NCBI GenBank assembly: GCA_022577435.1
Contig: JAKOON010000070.1
Span: 398,719-462,718, forward strand
DNA length: 64,000 bases
Origin: Embiotoca jacksoni
Lineage: Eukaryota; Chordata; Actinopteri; Embiotocidae
Reading direction: 5' to 3'
The translations under genes and the position numbers were made by a program. This document shows positions 13,806-24,097 of the stretch, in pieces. Below the pieces are notes generated by a model. The model was not told the origin of the DNA. It did no database searches and worked only from the letters and a program-made list of their open reading frames with translations. Each line of letters opens with the position of its first letter. The first letter of the stretch is position 1.

Positions 13806-16800
13806 TCTTGGTTCTCTATTGGACATAATTTTTGGACTTCAGCTGAAAATAAAAGTGTATTGACAGCTCTGATGGTGCTGGATTTATTCTGAGCCTGACT
13901 GATTTGCTGCCAATGATTTCACCGGAGAAACTGTGAATCTGTGCAGAAGCTCAGTTGTGTGCTCTGCAGAGAGGCTTTCAGGTTAATAAGGCTTCGTAAA
14001 ATCAGAATGACTTGTCAGATGTAAGTAACGGCATAAAGAAGTTTGCCACCCGCATAAACTGCACACAGGTCCGCTCTCAATTTGGAGATAGTATGTATCC
14101 TGCCAACTCGTTCTCATCCCAGGACCTCAGATATCAGGCGGCTTTAGACAAAAGGTTTAGGCACCAAAACCACGTGGTTAGGTTCGGTAATGGTTCATCG
14201 TTTGGGTTCATTTAAGTATGTTACTTAAGTTACTAAAGTCAGTTAAGTTACATTATATTCATAAATAAGTTAACTTACTCAAACAGCAATCTCCTGGCTG
14301 AAAGTCCAACCAGCCCCGACCTCATCCTCCAGTGGACTCACTGTTCGTACTCCGTCATGGGACGTTTTGAATTGGGTGGTCACGGTGCCGATGCCAAAGG
14401 CACCTTGTCTCTATCTTTCTGCCGCCAGCGGCTTTGACACAACGGCAGTATTTGACGCCCCGGGAATGAGAACGGGCCGTCCACACTTTCTCGCTTCGTA
14501 TTCTCCCCCTCCCCCACCCAATTCTTTTCTTCAGTCACTGTGCATGAGCTTTTCAGCACCACTGACATCTCCTCACTTAAACTTAATTGAATTTGTCTGT
14601 GCTGCTAACGGCAGTCCAAATGCCACATTAATCCCGCCTGTAAAAGGTGATGAATGTCTTCACGCCTTGGCAGCCCAGTCCCTGTTAGTTATTATATTTC
14701 TAATTTGGTGGATACCACCTCACCCCGCACTCCCTGGTAATGAAATAATTAGTCATTTTGATAATTAAATCCCACGTGGTGTCGCAGCAGCGGGGAGGAG
14801 GCGAGGGAGGGAAGGAGTGAGTAAGAAAGCGGGGCGGACTGGAGGAAACAATGCCTTCAAACACAACAGAAACCTTGACTCAGCTAATGTGTAATTCATC
14901 AAAAAAGAACTGTCATGAATGTTTGCAAATTACTTTCAGCAAATAGGTTGAAAATATCAGTCAAGTGTACAATTCATCAATCTTCTCAAGCCTTGTGAAA
15001 GACTTATTGACAGCTGACATCATTTGCTAACTCAGACCTGACTTACCTATAAACGGTCTATGAATCCAACCTTTGCCCAGCCAGGCGTGACAAGCTCAAT
15101 TAGCTTGATAGGCATTTTCATCAGAATGCAGTGACCCACTCACTCGCCCAGCAGCGACTCCTTGGTACATCCCACTTTCCTCGTTTGATCGGTCTGTGCA
15201 GTCAGTTTTACCCAGAAAGTGTTTTACTCGAAGAACGCGATGGGGAGCTGAACACATTAGTGCGTATTTACCAAACTCGTTTACCGTTTATTGGAAATCT
15301 GTTGGTGAATGCAACTGATCGGGATGTTTTGGCAGAAAACTGCAGAAATATGATTTTGTTCCTAAAAGGAAAAACAGAACCGTCCAAATAGTATTATCAA
15401 ATTGTTGATTTTCTTTTCTGATTGACCATCTGACTAACAATTTTCTGTACATGTTATTGACGAATATAAAACATTCTTTATGATCCCGTTTATTCTGTAT
15501 AGTGACAATGTTATGTCAGGGAGGAGAGGAGAGTATGATTGATGTTTGTCATCAATAAAAAAGTTTAATTGTTTATTGAGTCACATCTACAGCTAGAAAT
15601 CATATGTATGAGATGCTTAATTTTTACTTTCCCTAAAAATAAACTTCTGCAAATTATGACATTCTAATCAAAAGACACATTATTTAAAATAATGAGGTTA
15701 CAAACAGAATATCAATTTATGTTAAGTAATTATTAAAGAAAAATGTGCTTCTTGTAGAAATGTTTGTTTAGTTTCTGGGCCGTCTAGTCCGTCTGCACAG
15801 GTTGTTAATAGATGTGCACGGAGTGTTTTGTTCGAGGAGGAGAAACAAAAGTGTTTCCTTCATGTTCTTGATTTTCCTGCACGTCCTCGTGTCTTAAGTG
15901 TGACGGACTGTGATGGAAAGAAGACACACGAGGGAAATGTGGACACTATTAGGGGGATTGGGATGCAACCTCTGTTTAGATTTTTTTTTTTTTTTTTTTT
16001 AGTCAGTTCCATGACTCTTACTGATCGACAATAATTCGCCTCCTCCTCACCCCCACAGAGACACCTAGCTGCTTAACCAGACTATGTATCTACACTGCAA
16101 CTGCTGCAGTACCTGGACCAACTGGCAGTTTCGTCTAAATAACCTGGCAGGAGAAGACTTGAAGTAGACGTATCAGGCTGACACTGTATCACAGTCAAAG
16201 ATGGGGCAGCAAAGTTAAAAAGACCCATCGTCGCCAGCACATTTATTTCCAACGACATCCCATTCTTAAAATCAGGATTGTGGTCAGAAAGTCATTCTGG
16301 TCACACAAAGTGATGCTGGTCAGTCAAACTTCCTCACCAGATGTTCGCAGTTTGGTTTTTGGTTTGGAAACTGAAATAAAGAGATTTAGCTGTGGTTTCA
16401 CTGTGGACAGATTATTCTCCAAAAACTGCAGGATTGTGGAGATAGATTCAATTCATACAAAAATGTTTTAAGACTGAGTCATCTTAATGTTGTCCTCATT
16501 GAACACACCAACCGGTGCTAGCAAAAAGGTCTCCCTCGCCCATCACTTAAACACTCGTAACATCAAACAATGGACACGTCACCAAGCCAAGTCCATTCAA
16601 AGTTAGAGTTGTTATTAACCCAGCTGTTAGAGTAGGAGACACCTTGTGCTCTCCCAAAGATGGGCACAGTTGTTGTCTCGGTAAATATAGTTGATCAAAT
16701 TTCTCTAACGTGTTACTGAGACTGTCTAGCCACTACAAACAAACATAAAAAAGCTTGTTAATAAAATGAATACATGCAGTTTTATCATAACAGAAGCAGA

Positions 16801-17492
16801 TGAAACTATCAGTATCTTCTTCTGATTGTGACACACAGAAACACAGGACATGGAATAAAATATCTCAAAGGACTGTTGCTAAAAGCTGCTTCACCTCCAC
16901 CTGGTGAAAACCAGCAAGATTCATCCCAAAGATTCAAACCTTCCTGGTTTTCAGCTCAGAATCACCTGTTGACTTGATTTCTTTGACTCATCTTTTCCTT
17001 TGCTTCTTCATAGTTGTATTGACTGGATTTCTTTCACGTAGCTGTTGGCATGCACCCCTGGCATGAAGCGTCTCGCTGTGCTTGCTGCATGACGATTGCC
17101 CCGGTCACGGGTCTTTTCATCCCCCGTGGGTTTGCACTGGAATAACGGTAATGTAATGTTGAAACTCTTGTCGTAGTTTGTGCCGGAGTCAGTGGGGCTA
17201 ACAAGGGTTTGTGTGTGTGCGTGTGTGTGTGTGTGTCCGTGTCTTTCCATGTCTTCGTGTAACTTGGTGTTTCTATGAATATTTGTGTGTTTGCATTCTC
17301 CTGTGGGTGTATATTCCTTTGCGTGTGTGTTGTTGTATTTGTGCACATGTGTGTGTGTGTGTGTTTCAGAATGCGTTTGCCCCACTGACAGATGCCAAAA
17401 CTCGGAGCCATGCCGACGACGTGGGGCTGGTGCTGTCCTCTCTCCAGGCTAGTATATACCGGGGAGGCTACAGCCGCTTCGCACCCTATTAG
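1116..17492 (+). CDS. rbfox3: RNA-binding protein fox-1 homolog, rbfox3-like (5'-partial gene, three 3' exons)
   Basis: Rbfox proteins bind UGCAUG in pre-mRNA through a single RRM and control alternative splicing, mostly in neurons and muscle. Only the C-terminal coding exons are here: 1116-1180, 11913-11988 and 17370-17492, joined by GT-AG introns with matching phases (2 nt + 76 nt completes 26 codons; the last exon starts in phase 0). The joined reading runs GGYAAYRYAQP, YGRVYAADPYNHT, PAATYSVGAM, then the block ending SLQASIYRGGYSRFAPY and TAG at 17490-17492. The C-terminal FAPY-type end is the nuclear-form tail of the family. Family membership is secure. Choosing rbfox3 over rbfox1 or rbfox2 rests on the PAATYS wording and on jup being nearby: human JUP and RBFOX3 are both on 17q. 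The RRM is outside the window. Confidence 0.85.
1181..2937 (+). other. rbfox intron, no recognised element
   Basis: Unique-looking AT-rich intron sequence. I see no exon, convincing ORF or classified repeat here. Confidence 0.5.
2940..4822 (+). mobile_element. Tc1/mariner transposon, inactivated, with long IR/DR-type ends
   Basis: Both ends lie next to TA dinucleotides (2938-2939 and 4823-4824), the Tc1 target. The terminal inverted repeats are about 210 bp. The outer end carries GAAAGTTTGTGAACC and the inner end (near 3121-3149 and 4630-4657) carries GTGGCAAAAGTATGTGAACC, an arrangement like the IR/DR ends of the Sleeping Beauty group. Between them, + strand frames show broken transposase pieces: EFRKRVVDAHQAGEGFKT near 3325, a HGGGS/MVWA-like block near 3660-3700 (CETWGW-type frame), LKRMWVMQQ near 4312, and a DLKRAVH block near 4450. 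Stops and frameshifts throughout show that it is dead. It is also interrupted by a MITE at 3764-4308. Confidence 0.85.
3764..4308. mobile_element. MITE nested inside the Tc1 element
   Basis: This 545-bp block interrupts the transposase remnant between the SVCEL codons and the LKRMWVMQQ codons, which are close neighbours in intact Tc1 transposases. Its ends form an imperfect inverted repeat: CTGTGTTCCAGATG at the left and the complement of CTGTGTACCAGATG at the right, with TACTT also shared. It has no coding capacity for a known transposase. No clear target-site duplication is visible, so the superfamily is open. It is younger than the Tc1 copy it sits in. Confidence 0.65.
4825..5924. other. 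rbfox intron, nothing recognised
   Basis: AT-rich sequence with short A and T runs and a CATACATA-type stretch near 5270-5305. I see no exon or classified element. Confidence 0.45.
5925..6810 (-). mobile_element. Degenerate non-LTR retrotransposon (fish CR1/L2/Rex-like LINE) fragment
   Basis: Read on the - strand, the segment resembles the 3' half of a widespread fish LINE reverse-transcriptase ORF. The complement of 5950-6000 gives RLLRYRKDCYKI, like the C-terminal end of that ORF. The complement of about 6480-6540 gives the SDFxxNSESCHLQK region. The stretch 6090-6360 follows the region downstream of the RT. It holds many stops and small deletions. The exact clade is uncertain. Confidence 0.6.
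6811..9169. other. rbfox intron, nothing clearly recognised
   Basis: No exon, RNA gene or classified element that I can name. The open frames here are short and show no family signature. A small GT-rich patch lies at 8685-8750. Confidence 0.4.
9170..9680. repeat. Degenerate fish dispersed repeat ('ATATCTCAACAACTATT' family)
   Basis: The sequence has two related modules (ATATCTCAACAACTATTG near 9180 and a similar TTCAACAACTACTTGATG near 9325), each followed by a GATGA...GACTTTGGTGATC-like block. It then has a GTTAGC/AGCATGT-like tail and AAAGCACTACTGTGCC near 9632. I recognise this as a common non-coding dispersed repeat of percomorph fish. It encodes nothing. Confidence 0.55.
9681..11912 (+). 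other. rbfox intron with one possible regulatory island
   Basis: Mostly AT-rich intron leading to the acceptor TTTTTTTTACAG at 11901-11912, a conventional polypyrimidine tract. No exon or classified repeat is seen. The block 10220-10330 stands out in composition and is listed separately. Confidence 0.5.
10220..10330. promoter_or_regulatory. Candidate intronic enhancer island
   Basis: A compact, complex-sequence block in otherwise AT-rich intron. It contains GGATTA (10245-10250, Otx/bicoid type), AACCAC (10266-10271, Runx type) and ATGCAAAT (10281-10288, the POU octamer). Large rbfox introns in vertebrates are rich in conserved non-coding elements. This is inference from motif density only. 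Confidence 0.25.
11913..11988 (+). CDS. rbfox3: rbfox coding exon, YGRVYAADPY segment
   Basis: 76-nt exon after TTTTTTTTACAG, with donor GTAAGA at 11989. Together with the AG carried over from the previous exon it reads S-YGRVYAADPYNHT-LT-PAATYSVGAM, 26 codons, ending in phase 0. The ATY-S wording fits Rbfox3 better than the APTYGVGAM of Rbfox1. No immediate in-frame stop follows the donor, so the short C-terminus of the main mammalian RBFOX3 isoform is not made by simple read-through here. Confidence 0.93.
11989..13339 (+). other. rbfox intron, possible unclassified repeat at 12420-12900
   Basis: No exon is seen. The stretch 12420-12900 is less AT-rich than its surroundings and has the look of a decayed dispersed repeat, but I cannot name a family or find its ends. 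Confidence 0.3.
13340..13520 (+). mobile_element. 3' end of a fish LINE (CR1/Rex-like)
   Basis: The stretch CCCCTTGGGGATTAATAAAG followed by a short ACCT-type repeated tail (13475-13520) is the characteristic 3' terminus of a common fish non-LTR element, which ends in a GGGGAT(T/C)AATAAAG motif and a tetranucleotide tail. The upstream TATTTTAT-rich part is its 3' UTR. 5'-truncated, non-coding. Confidence 0.6.
13723..13801. repeat. (AC)n microsatellite
   Basis: About 39 uninterrupted AC units in the last rbfox intron. Confidence 0.97.
14085..14490. repeat. Fish MITE-like dispersed repeat with inverted ends
   Basis: Left part: CGTTCTCATCCCAGGACCTC near 14110, a GGCACCAAAACCACGTGG block near 14159, and GTATGTTACTTAAG near 14216. 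Right part: GGAATGAGAACGGGCC near 14463-14478, which is the inverted counterpart of the left CGTTCTCATCCC end. This matches a common fish non-autonomous DNA repeat. The exact outer limits are uncertain. Confidence 0.55.
14560..14790. promoter_or_regulatory. Candidate conserved non-coding element in last rbfox intron
   Basis: Balanced-composition block with two TAATTA homeodomain cores (14746-14751 and 14762-14767) and a CACGTG E-box (14773-14778). The sequence is non-repetitive. An ORF overlaps (14367-14768), but it runs out of the neighbouring repeat and looks accidental. Enhancer role is inferred from motif clustering. Confidence 0.3.
14791..17369 (+). other. Last rbfox intron, nothing recognised except GT-rich 3' end
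   Basis: No classified repeat or exon. An 86-codon + frame at 15131-15391 shows no family signature. Poly(T) lies at 15980-16001. GT-rich tracts at 17209-17236 and 17349-17364 lead into the acceptor TTTCAG at 17364-17369. Confidence 0.45.
17370..17492 (+). CDS. rbfox3: rbfox terminal coding exon (nuclear-type C-terminus)
   Basis: Phase-0 exon of 123 nt: 40 codons plus TAG at 17490-17492. It starts NAFAPLTDAKTRSHADDVG and ends SLQASIYRGGYSRFAPY. This tail is nearly invariant among vertebrate Rbfox proteins; its FAPY end is associated with nuclear forms, while alternative last exons give cytoplasmic forms. The acceptor follows a GTGTGTGT tract and TTTCAG. Antisense frames across it (17008-17645) are shadows. 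Confidence 0.95.
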   Translation, partial: NAFAPLTDAKTRSHADDVGLVLSSLQASIYRGGYSRFAPY

Positions 17493-20050
17493 CAACACCT
17501 CCAACCTATACTCAACCTTCCAACAGGACAGAAAGAAAGTGTGTGTGCACGTGAGTGTGTGAGCGAATGAGAACGACAGAGCGAGAGCACGAGGAGAGAC
17601 GTTACTGAGGCCTGGGTATTGCAATACATGCAGTTTGTGCATCATTTCAGCATCTCTTAAGAGAGAAGTACAAAAAAAAAAAAAAAAAAAAGAATACGAA
17701 TAAAATGACAGCTGATATTTTTCATCTTATACCTCAGATATTTTGTGCTGTGTATTTTGATATTGTGGGTTTTTAATTTCTAAAGACATAGTTTATCAGC
17801 TGTAGAGGTTTTTTCCATGGGACTTATAGACACCTGCTAGAGTAATGATTAGGACACAAAGGAAATATTTATCAGATTCAAATTGTTAGGGCTTGTATAG
17901 AATTCCACCCCTGTAAGATAGGTCATAGTCACACTGGGGTTTTTATGTTTTGTAAGAGTGGTAAAGTGACTATGATTGTCAAGTGTTGTTTTTTCCTCTC
18001 TCAGCTTCTTTTGACACTTCCTATGTCAGTTTAGCATTAATAGATTTTTTTTTTTTCTTTGGGTTTGGGAGAAAGTAGAGAAGCCTTGAAATCATGAACA
18101 TAGAGAAAAAACAAAGGCTGGATGGGTAAGTTAGAGATGCTGATAGCAGCATGATTTCTACTTTTTAGGTCCACCATCTTGAAATAATGACTTGTATTCC
18201 TTATCTTCAAAATAAACTGTTTACATGTGACTGCGACTGTACGATCACATGCTTATAATTACGTCACCAAACCAAAATAATAATCCTTTTCCAAGACAAA
18301 AATCTGTTTAGTGTCTTCAAAGTCTGCATCAAAATAATAAATGCAAAAATGTTCTAGCCCAGTTTCATTGCATGTAACATGAAGGTTTACTTTACTATGT
18401 TCCATAGAAATATAATGACAACTTTGCCAGACCCGTCCTTCACTTTGTGGTTCTGGACTTGTAAAAGACAAGTTGTGTTTCATGAAATTGCTTACATTTT
18501 TTAATTTCTGTGTCTCAGGTCGATAACACAGACCACAGAAAACCTTTGGGAAGGTTGTGTCATTCATTTCATAGAACGATTGTAAGGCTGCAACCAACAG
18601 TTACTTGCATTGTCAATATATATGCCAATTATCCTCCTAACCAATCTATTGATTGTTCAGTGTATAGAATTGTCTAACCAACAACCAAAACTCCCAGATG
18701 CTGAGGTAACTGATATAGAAAACTAGGAAGCAAGAAAATATTCCTCTTTGAGAAGCTGGTACCAGAAGGTTTGGGGAATTTTTGCTTTATAAATGACTTG
18801 AATGATTCATTATTTATGAAAAAAGCTATTAATTTACATTTAATGAGCTAATCATTTGAGCTCTGGGGCTCTGATCAGTGTCTGTCATGTACAGGGGCCC
18901 AACAACAACATTTGGCTCCGGGCCCCTGAGGTTACTCCAGCCCTGGTTGGTCATGGGCCTTTTAGCCTTACTAAATAAACCACATATATATTTGGGTGCA
19001 AATGTGTGTACACAATGCCCAAAGTAGCCTTTAATTAATGACCCGTGTCAGAAGTTGCATTCCACTTATAAAGTCATCCCCCTCAGCTTGTGAGTCAAAG
19101 CTGGCTGAGAGCTGCTCCGGTTTTAATAACCACTATGTCACCTCTTCCAAGTATTTCTAAGCTTTCAGACACACAGATTTTGCAGTGCTTTCTTTCAGGA
19201 AACCTGGACCCAAGCTTTTTCTATATCAGTACATTCCAAAGAAACAGCTGGTGGCAGGGAATGTTTTGACTGATGACTGAATTCTGATGAAGCATTTGGC
19301 CTTTTGATTTGTTTTTAAGCTCCTGGTGCTACACAGATATCTTTGCACATATATTACGCTCAGCACCAAAACATTCAGCAAACACAGAGTCTGCTCCTCC
19401 TGAACTGACCCAATTACAACAACGACTGGCAACATCATTTCCTATGGCTACATTGATTAGACAGGCTAAAACAAATACCGATAATTACAAGATTCTCATA
19501 ATTATAAGATAACAAGTCATTACTACAAGATGAGGTCTCCAGTTCTTTTATTTATTGGTGAATGCAATGCATTTTGGTAATTTTTATAATGACAAAATAT
19601 GACAGTTTGTTTCTGTAATGATGGCATCCCTGCACTTTTCTAAATCATCTTGAGATTGTGGGGTAATCAAGTTATGATCTCTAAATGAAATAATGCTACA
19701 GCAATAGGTAGCAAACACAGATGCTCACAGCTTTCATAGAGGACAGAAGTTCAGTTTCATTTTTTTTTTTTTTCATAAGACAATGGTAAGAGTCAGCACG
19801 TTATTCAGACTGTAGATCTATTAAGTGATGTGGTTGTGTTTTTCATTACTTCAAGCCAAAGGTTTCTGGTGGACATGTCTGGCGTGTTTATGTGTATAGT
19901 CGAGATTCTACACAGAATTATGAGATATGGGCGGGGGTGTGGGGTGGGATTGCCATGGCAACTAAAACTGTTCAACCATTTAACCACTTAGTCCACATGC
20001 TGAGATATGAAAACGCATTGGGGCCACATGAATTAAAAAAAAAATATAAT

Positions 20051-20051
20051 A

Positions 20052-20085
<34 letters not shown>

Positions 20086-20186
20086 ACACATATATATACA
20101 TACATACATATATATATATATATATGTATGTATACATATATATATACATACATACATATATATATATATGTATATACATATATATA
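20051..20186. repeat. TA/TACA-rich simple repeat with internal duplication
   Basis: TATATA runs alternate with GTATGTATACA and ACATACATAC blocks. Two similar copies follow each other with a spacing of about 58 bp, and each block is close to self-complementary. Confidence 0.9.
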
Positions 20187-21485
20187 GTTTTTAAATTTAA
20201 TGCAGAACTCTAATGAAAACATTTGGGATCCTGGGGGACAAATTCAAACTTTGATCACTGGATTGTGACTTAGATTCTTAAAATTAAATGTTTCGTGGCC
20301 CTAATCCTCTTCCATAATGAGTAGTGTTGGCCATTCACATAGATGTTTTTATATAAACGTCCAATATATTCATTGGTATAATTGATGATTTTTATATTAC
20401 AGGACAGATTTGAAAATATATATATATAGCAGTGGTCAAAGCCACTGTGTCTATTTTATGCTTTTGTTCATTTTGGTTTGCTTTTTTTTTGTTTGTTTAT
20501 TTTCTTCTTTCATAATTAAAATTTAAAGGGGTAAACTATAATAATCCAACAATGTATTATATTTGAACTGTGCAGTGAAGATGTTCTCTTATATGAAATA
20601 CACAATGGTATAATGTTTTAGATTTAGAAGAGTAGATCAGTTGTCAAGGTGAGCTATCTCATTTTTTATCAAATCATATTCTGATTTTTATTGAATCTTT
20701 TCAAATAATGTAATCACAATGTAGATAGTCTCATTCATCTTTTTTTCTTTTTTTTTGTCAACTGTACAATTTTGCACATGCAACTTGTAATTTTCACATA
20801 AACCTGAAACATATCAGTGCTGTAATTGTAATTTTTCTCAACATTTGTTTTTAATCAGTTCTGCTGTTTCTGCTTCTTCGTACTTCCTCTCATGACATTC
20901 TTAATGGAACATCCTTTCCTTTTCTAGAACTCAACCTTTAATCTTTGAAAATTAACTGTTTGAATATTACAATACTAAATAAATATGAGAAATAAATGAT
21001 TTGTGAACAGGTTAATCTATGATGTAAATACAAATGAATGGAATAAATCTGTAGTGTATTTGAAAAGCACTACATGGGCTACAGGAGATCGGCTACAGCT
21101 GCATTGCAAGCCAGCCACAGGCCTCTCCTATGCCACATTCTGTTTACAACTATCCCCAATTAGTGGTGTCGTTACATATCTCCCTTTTTGTATTTATAAC
21201 AAATTAGATAGGAAAAACTCTCAGATGCATCACATTATAAAAAAGGCAGCAGTAAGAGCCTCGGGGCCGCTCGGCCCGCTGGTTCACACCTTCGTCTGTG
21301 TGCTGTGTGTGAGGACCGTCAACCTAAAGCGGGATGACTTGTAGTCCTCACTATGCTGAATGTCTGGCTCCGCAACTACTTTATACAAGCTCTGCTTCCA
21401 GTAGGTGTTGTGGTTCAAAACAAGGCTTCCTACCCAGTCATTGTATGTGCATGTACTATGGTTCTTCCACTAATCAATAACCATC

Positions 21486-21491
21486 AATAAA
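21486..21491 (+). promoter_or_regulatory. Candidate distal poly(A) signal of rbfox
   Basis: AATAAA in CATCAATAAAGTTTTCTTTT, followed at once by a T-rich stretch like a downstream element. It is the last strong + strand signal before the intergenic repeats. Confidence 0.35.
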
Positions 21492-21499
21492 GTTTTCTT

Positions 21500-22572
21500 T
21501 TCTCAACATCTTCTCGCCTGTATCCTCTTTAAAAAGCTTTGGAGTGGAGTTTTTTTTCTTCTTCTATTATTAGCAAATCTTACCACTGTACTGAATGTCC
21601 AGAGCTGATTCTAATGTCTTGTGTGTTATTATATTTTTGTCTTCACCTTATCCATGAAAAGACCAAAACCAACAATATGTAAAACCATTGTATGCTTTCT
21701 GACCTCCCTCTCCTGTCTGTGGCTCTAAACTGTGCAGCCTCTATTGGCTGTTGTAACTACGACGTGAGCAAAGGAGGAAGTCAGGTGATATAATATAAAG
21801 AATGTAATTTATTGTCTGCATAGGAAGGAGGTCGGGAGTGGTTGAATGGTTCAAATACAGAACTTTAACCAGGAGACCGCTGTGAAAACGATTGACTTAA
21901 GGTTAAGGCCATAACGTAATATGTCAAAGACATGTTACTATGTGTATATATATATATATATATATCCTCTGTATAATGTTGTGAAGGTCTGTTGTAAGGA
22001 TTTTAACGTGTTAAGTGCCATTAAATAACCTGTGTTGTGATTTGGCACTATATGAATAAAATGAAATGTAATGAAATGACCTGCAGGCAGTGGAGGAGCA
22101 CAACAACCTGGGCCATGTACATATGCAATCTCAGTGGGACCCTTTTAAATACATCCATTGTCACATCTGTACAAATAGCTGAATCAGCAGGTATGAACCC
22201 AGAGTGCTTGTTACATGTTTGAGAAAATCTAAAGCCTCTTTTTCCAGCAGTCTGTAATTAATGAGAGGTTTCACTGTTAGGCTTCAAAACATTATTTCTG
22301 TCCGTTTTTCCGACCTTCATCAAACCCTGAGCAAACGCCAAAGGTGAAAAAGCTATTCTACTTTAATTTCAGGCTTTTATGAGGAACTTCCCCATGTTTG
22401 GATGTGGTGAGGTAATTCTGTTTTAATTCAACCCCTTCTATTGCCAATAAAAGTGTACATTGTATTTCTATGCTGATACTAACTTTGCACTCTTCACCTC
22501 CACTGCAGAGATTAGGGGAAATGAAGAATCAAAAGAAACCGAAAGGAAATAGTGCAAATGTGTAGATTTGTA
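21500..22572. other. Intergenic, nothing recognised
   Basis: AT-rich sequence with a short (TA)n at 21943-21965. No gene or classified repeat is seen. Confidence 0.45.
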
Positions 22573-22725
22573 CAACTCTGTTTCCAAAAACGTTGTAACG
22601 CTGTTTAAAATTTAATACAAACAGAATTGCAAGTGTTTGCAAATCTCATTAACCCATATTTAATTGCAAATACACCAAGGACAACATATCATGTGTTGAA
22701 ACAGAAGTCGTATTGTTTTATATAC
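22573..22725 (+). mobile_element. Terminal fragment of a Tc1-like transposon (second family)
   Basis: Starts after TA with CAACTCTGTTTCCAAAAACG and contains GCAAATCTCATTAACCCATA and CAACATATCATGTGTTGAAAC. This is the terminal region of a very common fish Tc1-like element; 29690-30690 carries the related end plus transposase. Only the end survives here. Confidence 0.7.
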
Positions 22726-22901
22726 ATTTTATAATAATGTAATACAATAGTGTGTGATCCAAAATATGAAAACATAATGAATTGTATAGTATGTTGTCCA
22801 AACTATGAAAAAAAAAATCCTACTACAGTGTCGTTCAAAATATGAAAAAAAGTCATCCTATAGCATTTCGTCTAAAATATGATAAAAAAGTGAACGTAGA
22901 A

Positions 22902-22976
22902 TGCTGGCCAGGATCAAACTCACAACCTTTTCACTGAGGGGTAACAGTGTGAACCACTGCACCACTGTGCTTCCCA
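22902..22976 (-). repeat. tRNA-like repeat module, antisense copy
   Basis: The complement reads GCACAGTGGTGCAGTGGTTC near the start and AGTTTGATCCTGGCC near the end, with B-box-like GTTTGATCC. This is the 'GGTGGTGCAGTGGTTAGCAC...GGGTTCGATTCC' module common in fish satellites and SINE-like repeats. It does not form a proper tRNA. Confidence 0.6.
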
Positions 22977-23546
22977 TAGTGATGCTAGTCGTCCAAAATA
23001 AGAAAAAATTGTTCCGGCACGATGTCAAAAATATGAAAAATAGAATGTCGTCCAAAATGCGAAAGAAAAATCATACAATAGCATGTCGTCAAAAATATGA
23101 AAGAAAGTTACCTTTTTTTTCATATTTTAGAAGACATGCTATAGTGTGACTTTTTTATCATATTGAATGAAATATGTCATGGTATTTCATGTCATCAAGT
23201 TTAGGGAAAAAAAGTCACAAGATGTCGTCCGAAATGTGAAAAAAAAAGTTATACTATAGGATGTCGTCCAAAATAGGGAAAAAAAAGTCATACTTTGGAA
23301 TATTTAAAAGTCATATTTTGTTGTCCAAAATGCGGAAAAAAAAATCATAACATAACATAATATATCGTCCAAAATATGAAAGAAAATCATAACATAACAT
23401 GTCGTCCAAAATATGAAAAAAAATATATAAAATAGGTTTTCGTTCAAATTATGAAAAAACTTCATAATAAAGCATGTCTTCCAAAATATGAAGAAAAAAA
23501 AAGACTTTAGTATGTCGCGAAGAATATAAAAAAACAATCACATCAT

Positions 23547-23615
23547 AGGGTGGTGCAATTGTGAGCACTGTCACCCCACAGTAAGAAGGTTCTGTGTTCA
23601 ATTCCCGGCTGGATA
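23547..23615 (+). repeat. tRNA-like repeat module, sense copy
   Basis: Reads AGGGTGGTGCAATTGTGAGC, then TCACCCCACAGTAAGAAGG and GTTCAATTCCCGGCTGG. Same module as 22902-22976 in the opposite orientation. The B-box-like GTTCAATTCC is intact, but no tRNA fold or anticodon arm is apparent. Confidence 0.6.
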
Positions 23616-23895
23616 AAATCTGACGTGCTATTTTATGTCGTCAAGGTTAGGAAAAAAAAGTCACGCAATAAGATGTCGTCCGAAACGTGAAAAAAAGTTA
23701 TACTATAGCATGTTGTCCAAAACTTTACAAAAAAGTCATTCTATAGCATGTCATCTAAAATATGACATAAAACTCATACTATAGTATGTCTTCCAAAATA
23801 TGATAACATGTTATACGATAATATGTTGTCCAAAATGCGAAAGAAAAGTCATACTTTGGAATATTTAAAAAAGTCATACTATAGTATGTCGTTGA

Positions 23896-24097
23896 AAATA
23901 TTCAATTCAATTCAATTCAATTTTATTTATATAGCGCCAAATCACAACACAGGTTATTTCATGGTACTTAACACATTAAAGTCTTTACAGCAAGACTTTA
24001 TAATATTATACAGAGAAACCAACAATTCAACAATTCAACAATTCCCACATAAGCTAGGAGGAAAAAACTCCTCTTTAAGGGAGAAAAACCTCCAACA
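23896..24097 (+). repeat. Fish 'ATTCAATTTTATTTATATAGCGCC' dispersed repeat
   Basis: Begins with several ATTCA units, then TTTTATTTATATAGCGCC and AAATCACAACAC, and ends with a block like GAAAAAACTCC...AAACCTCCAACAG. These are the hallmarks of one of the most abundant fish dispersed repeats. The same family surrounds the 40-bp array at 56920-58385. Confidence 0.75.

Larger units (their letters stand above)
17493..21500 (+). other. rbfox3: rbfox 3' UTR and downstream region
   Basis: No coding sequence. AATAAA signals on the + strand lie at 17699-17704 (just after an A-run at 17671-17690), 18211-18216, 18974-18979, about 20978-21000 (two) and 21486-21491. Rbfox genes commonly have long 3' UTRs, so a distal end near 21.5 kb is possible. 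The sequence alone does not decide which site is used. An antisense frame at 18259-18597 shows no known family. Confidence 0.45.

Noticed and set aside
15131..15391. 86-codon + strand frame with ordinary composition
   Set aside because: No recognised family, no splice signals tying it to rbfox, and a length within chance expectation.
17008..17645. 125- and 203-codon antisense frames over the last rbfox exon
   Set aside because: Shadow frames of a conserved coding exon plus flanking CA repeats; no independent signature.
18259..18597. 112-codon - strand frame downstream of rbfox
   Set aside because: No family signature; lies in the probable rbfox 3' UTR on the opposite strand.
18880..18960. 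Shared TCTGTCATGTAC(A/G)GGG motif with 33250-33275 in inverse orientation
   Set aside because: Only about 16 bp are shared; too little to define a repeat family or an interaction.
23547..23615. Candidate tRNA gene
   Set aside because: A B-box-like motif is present but there is no complete cloverleaf or anticodon arm; it is a known kind of fish repeat module.
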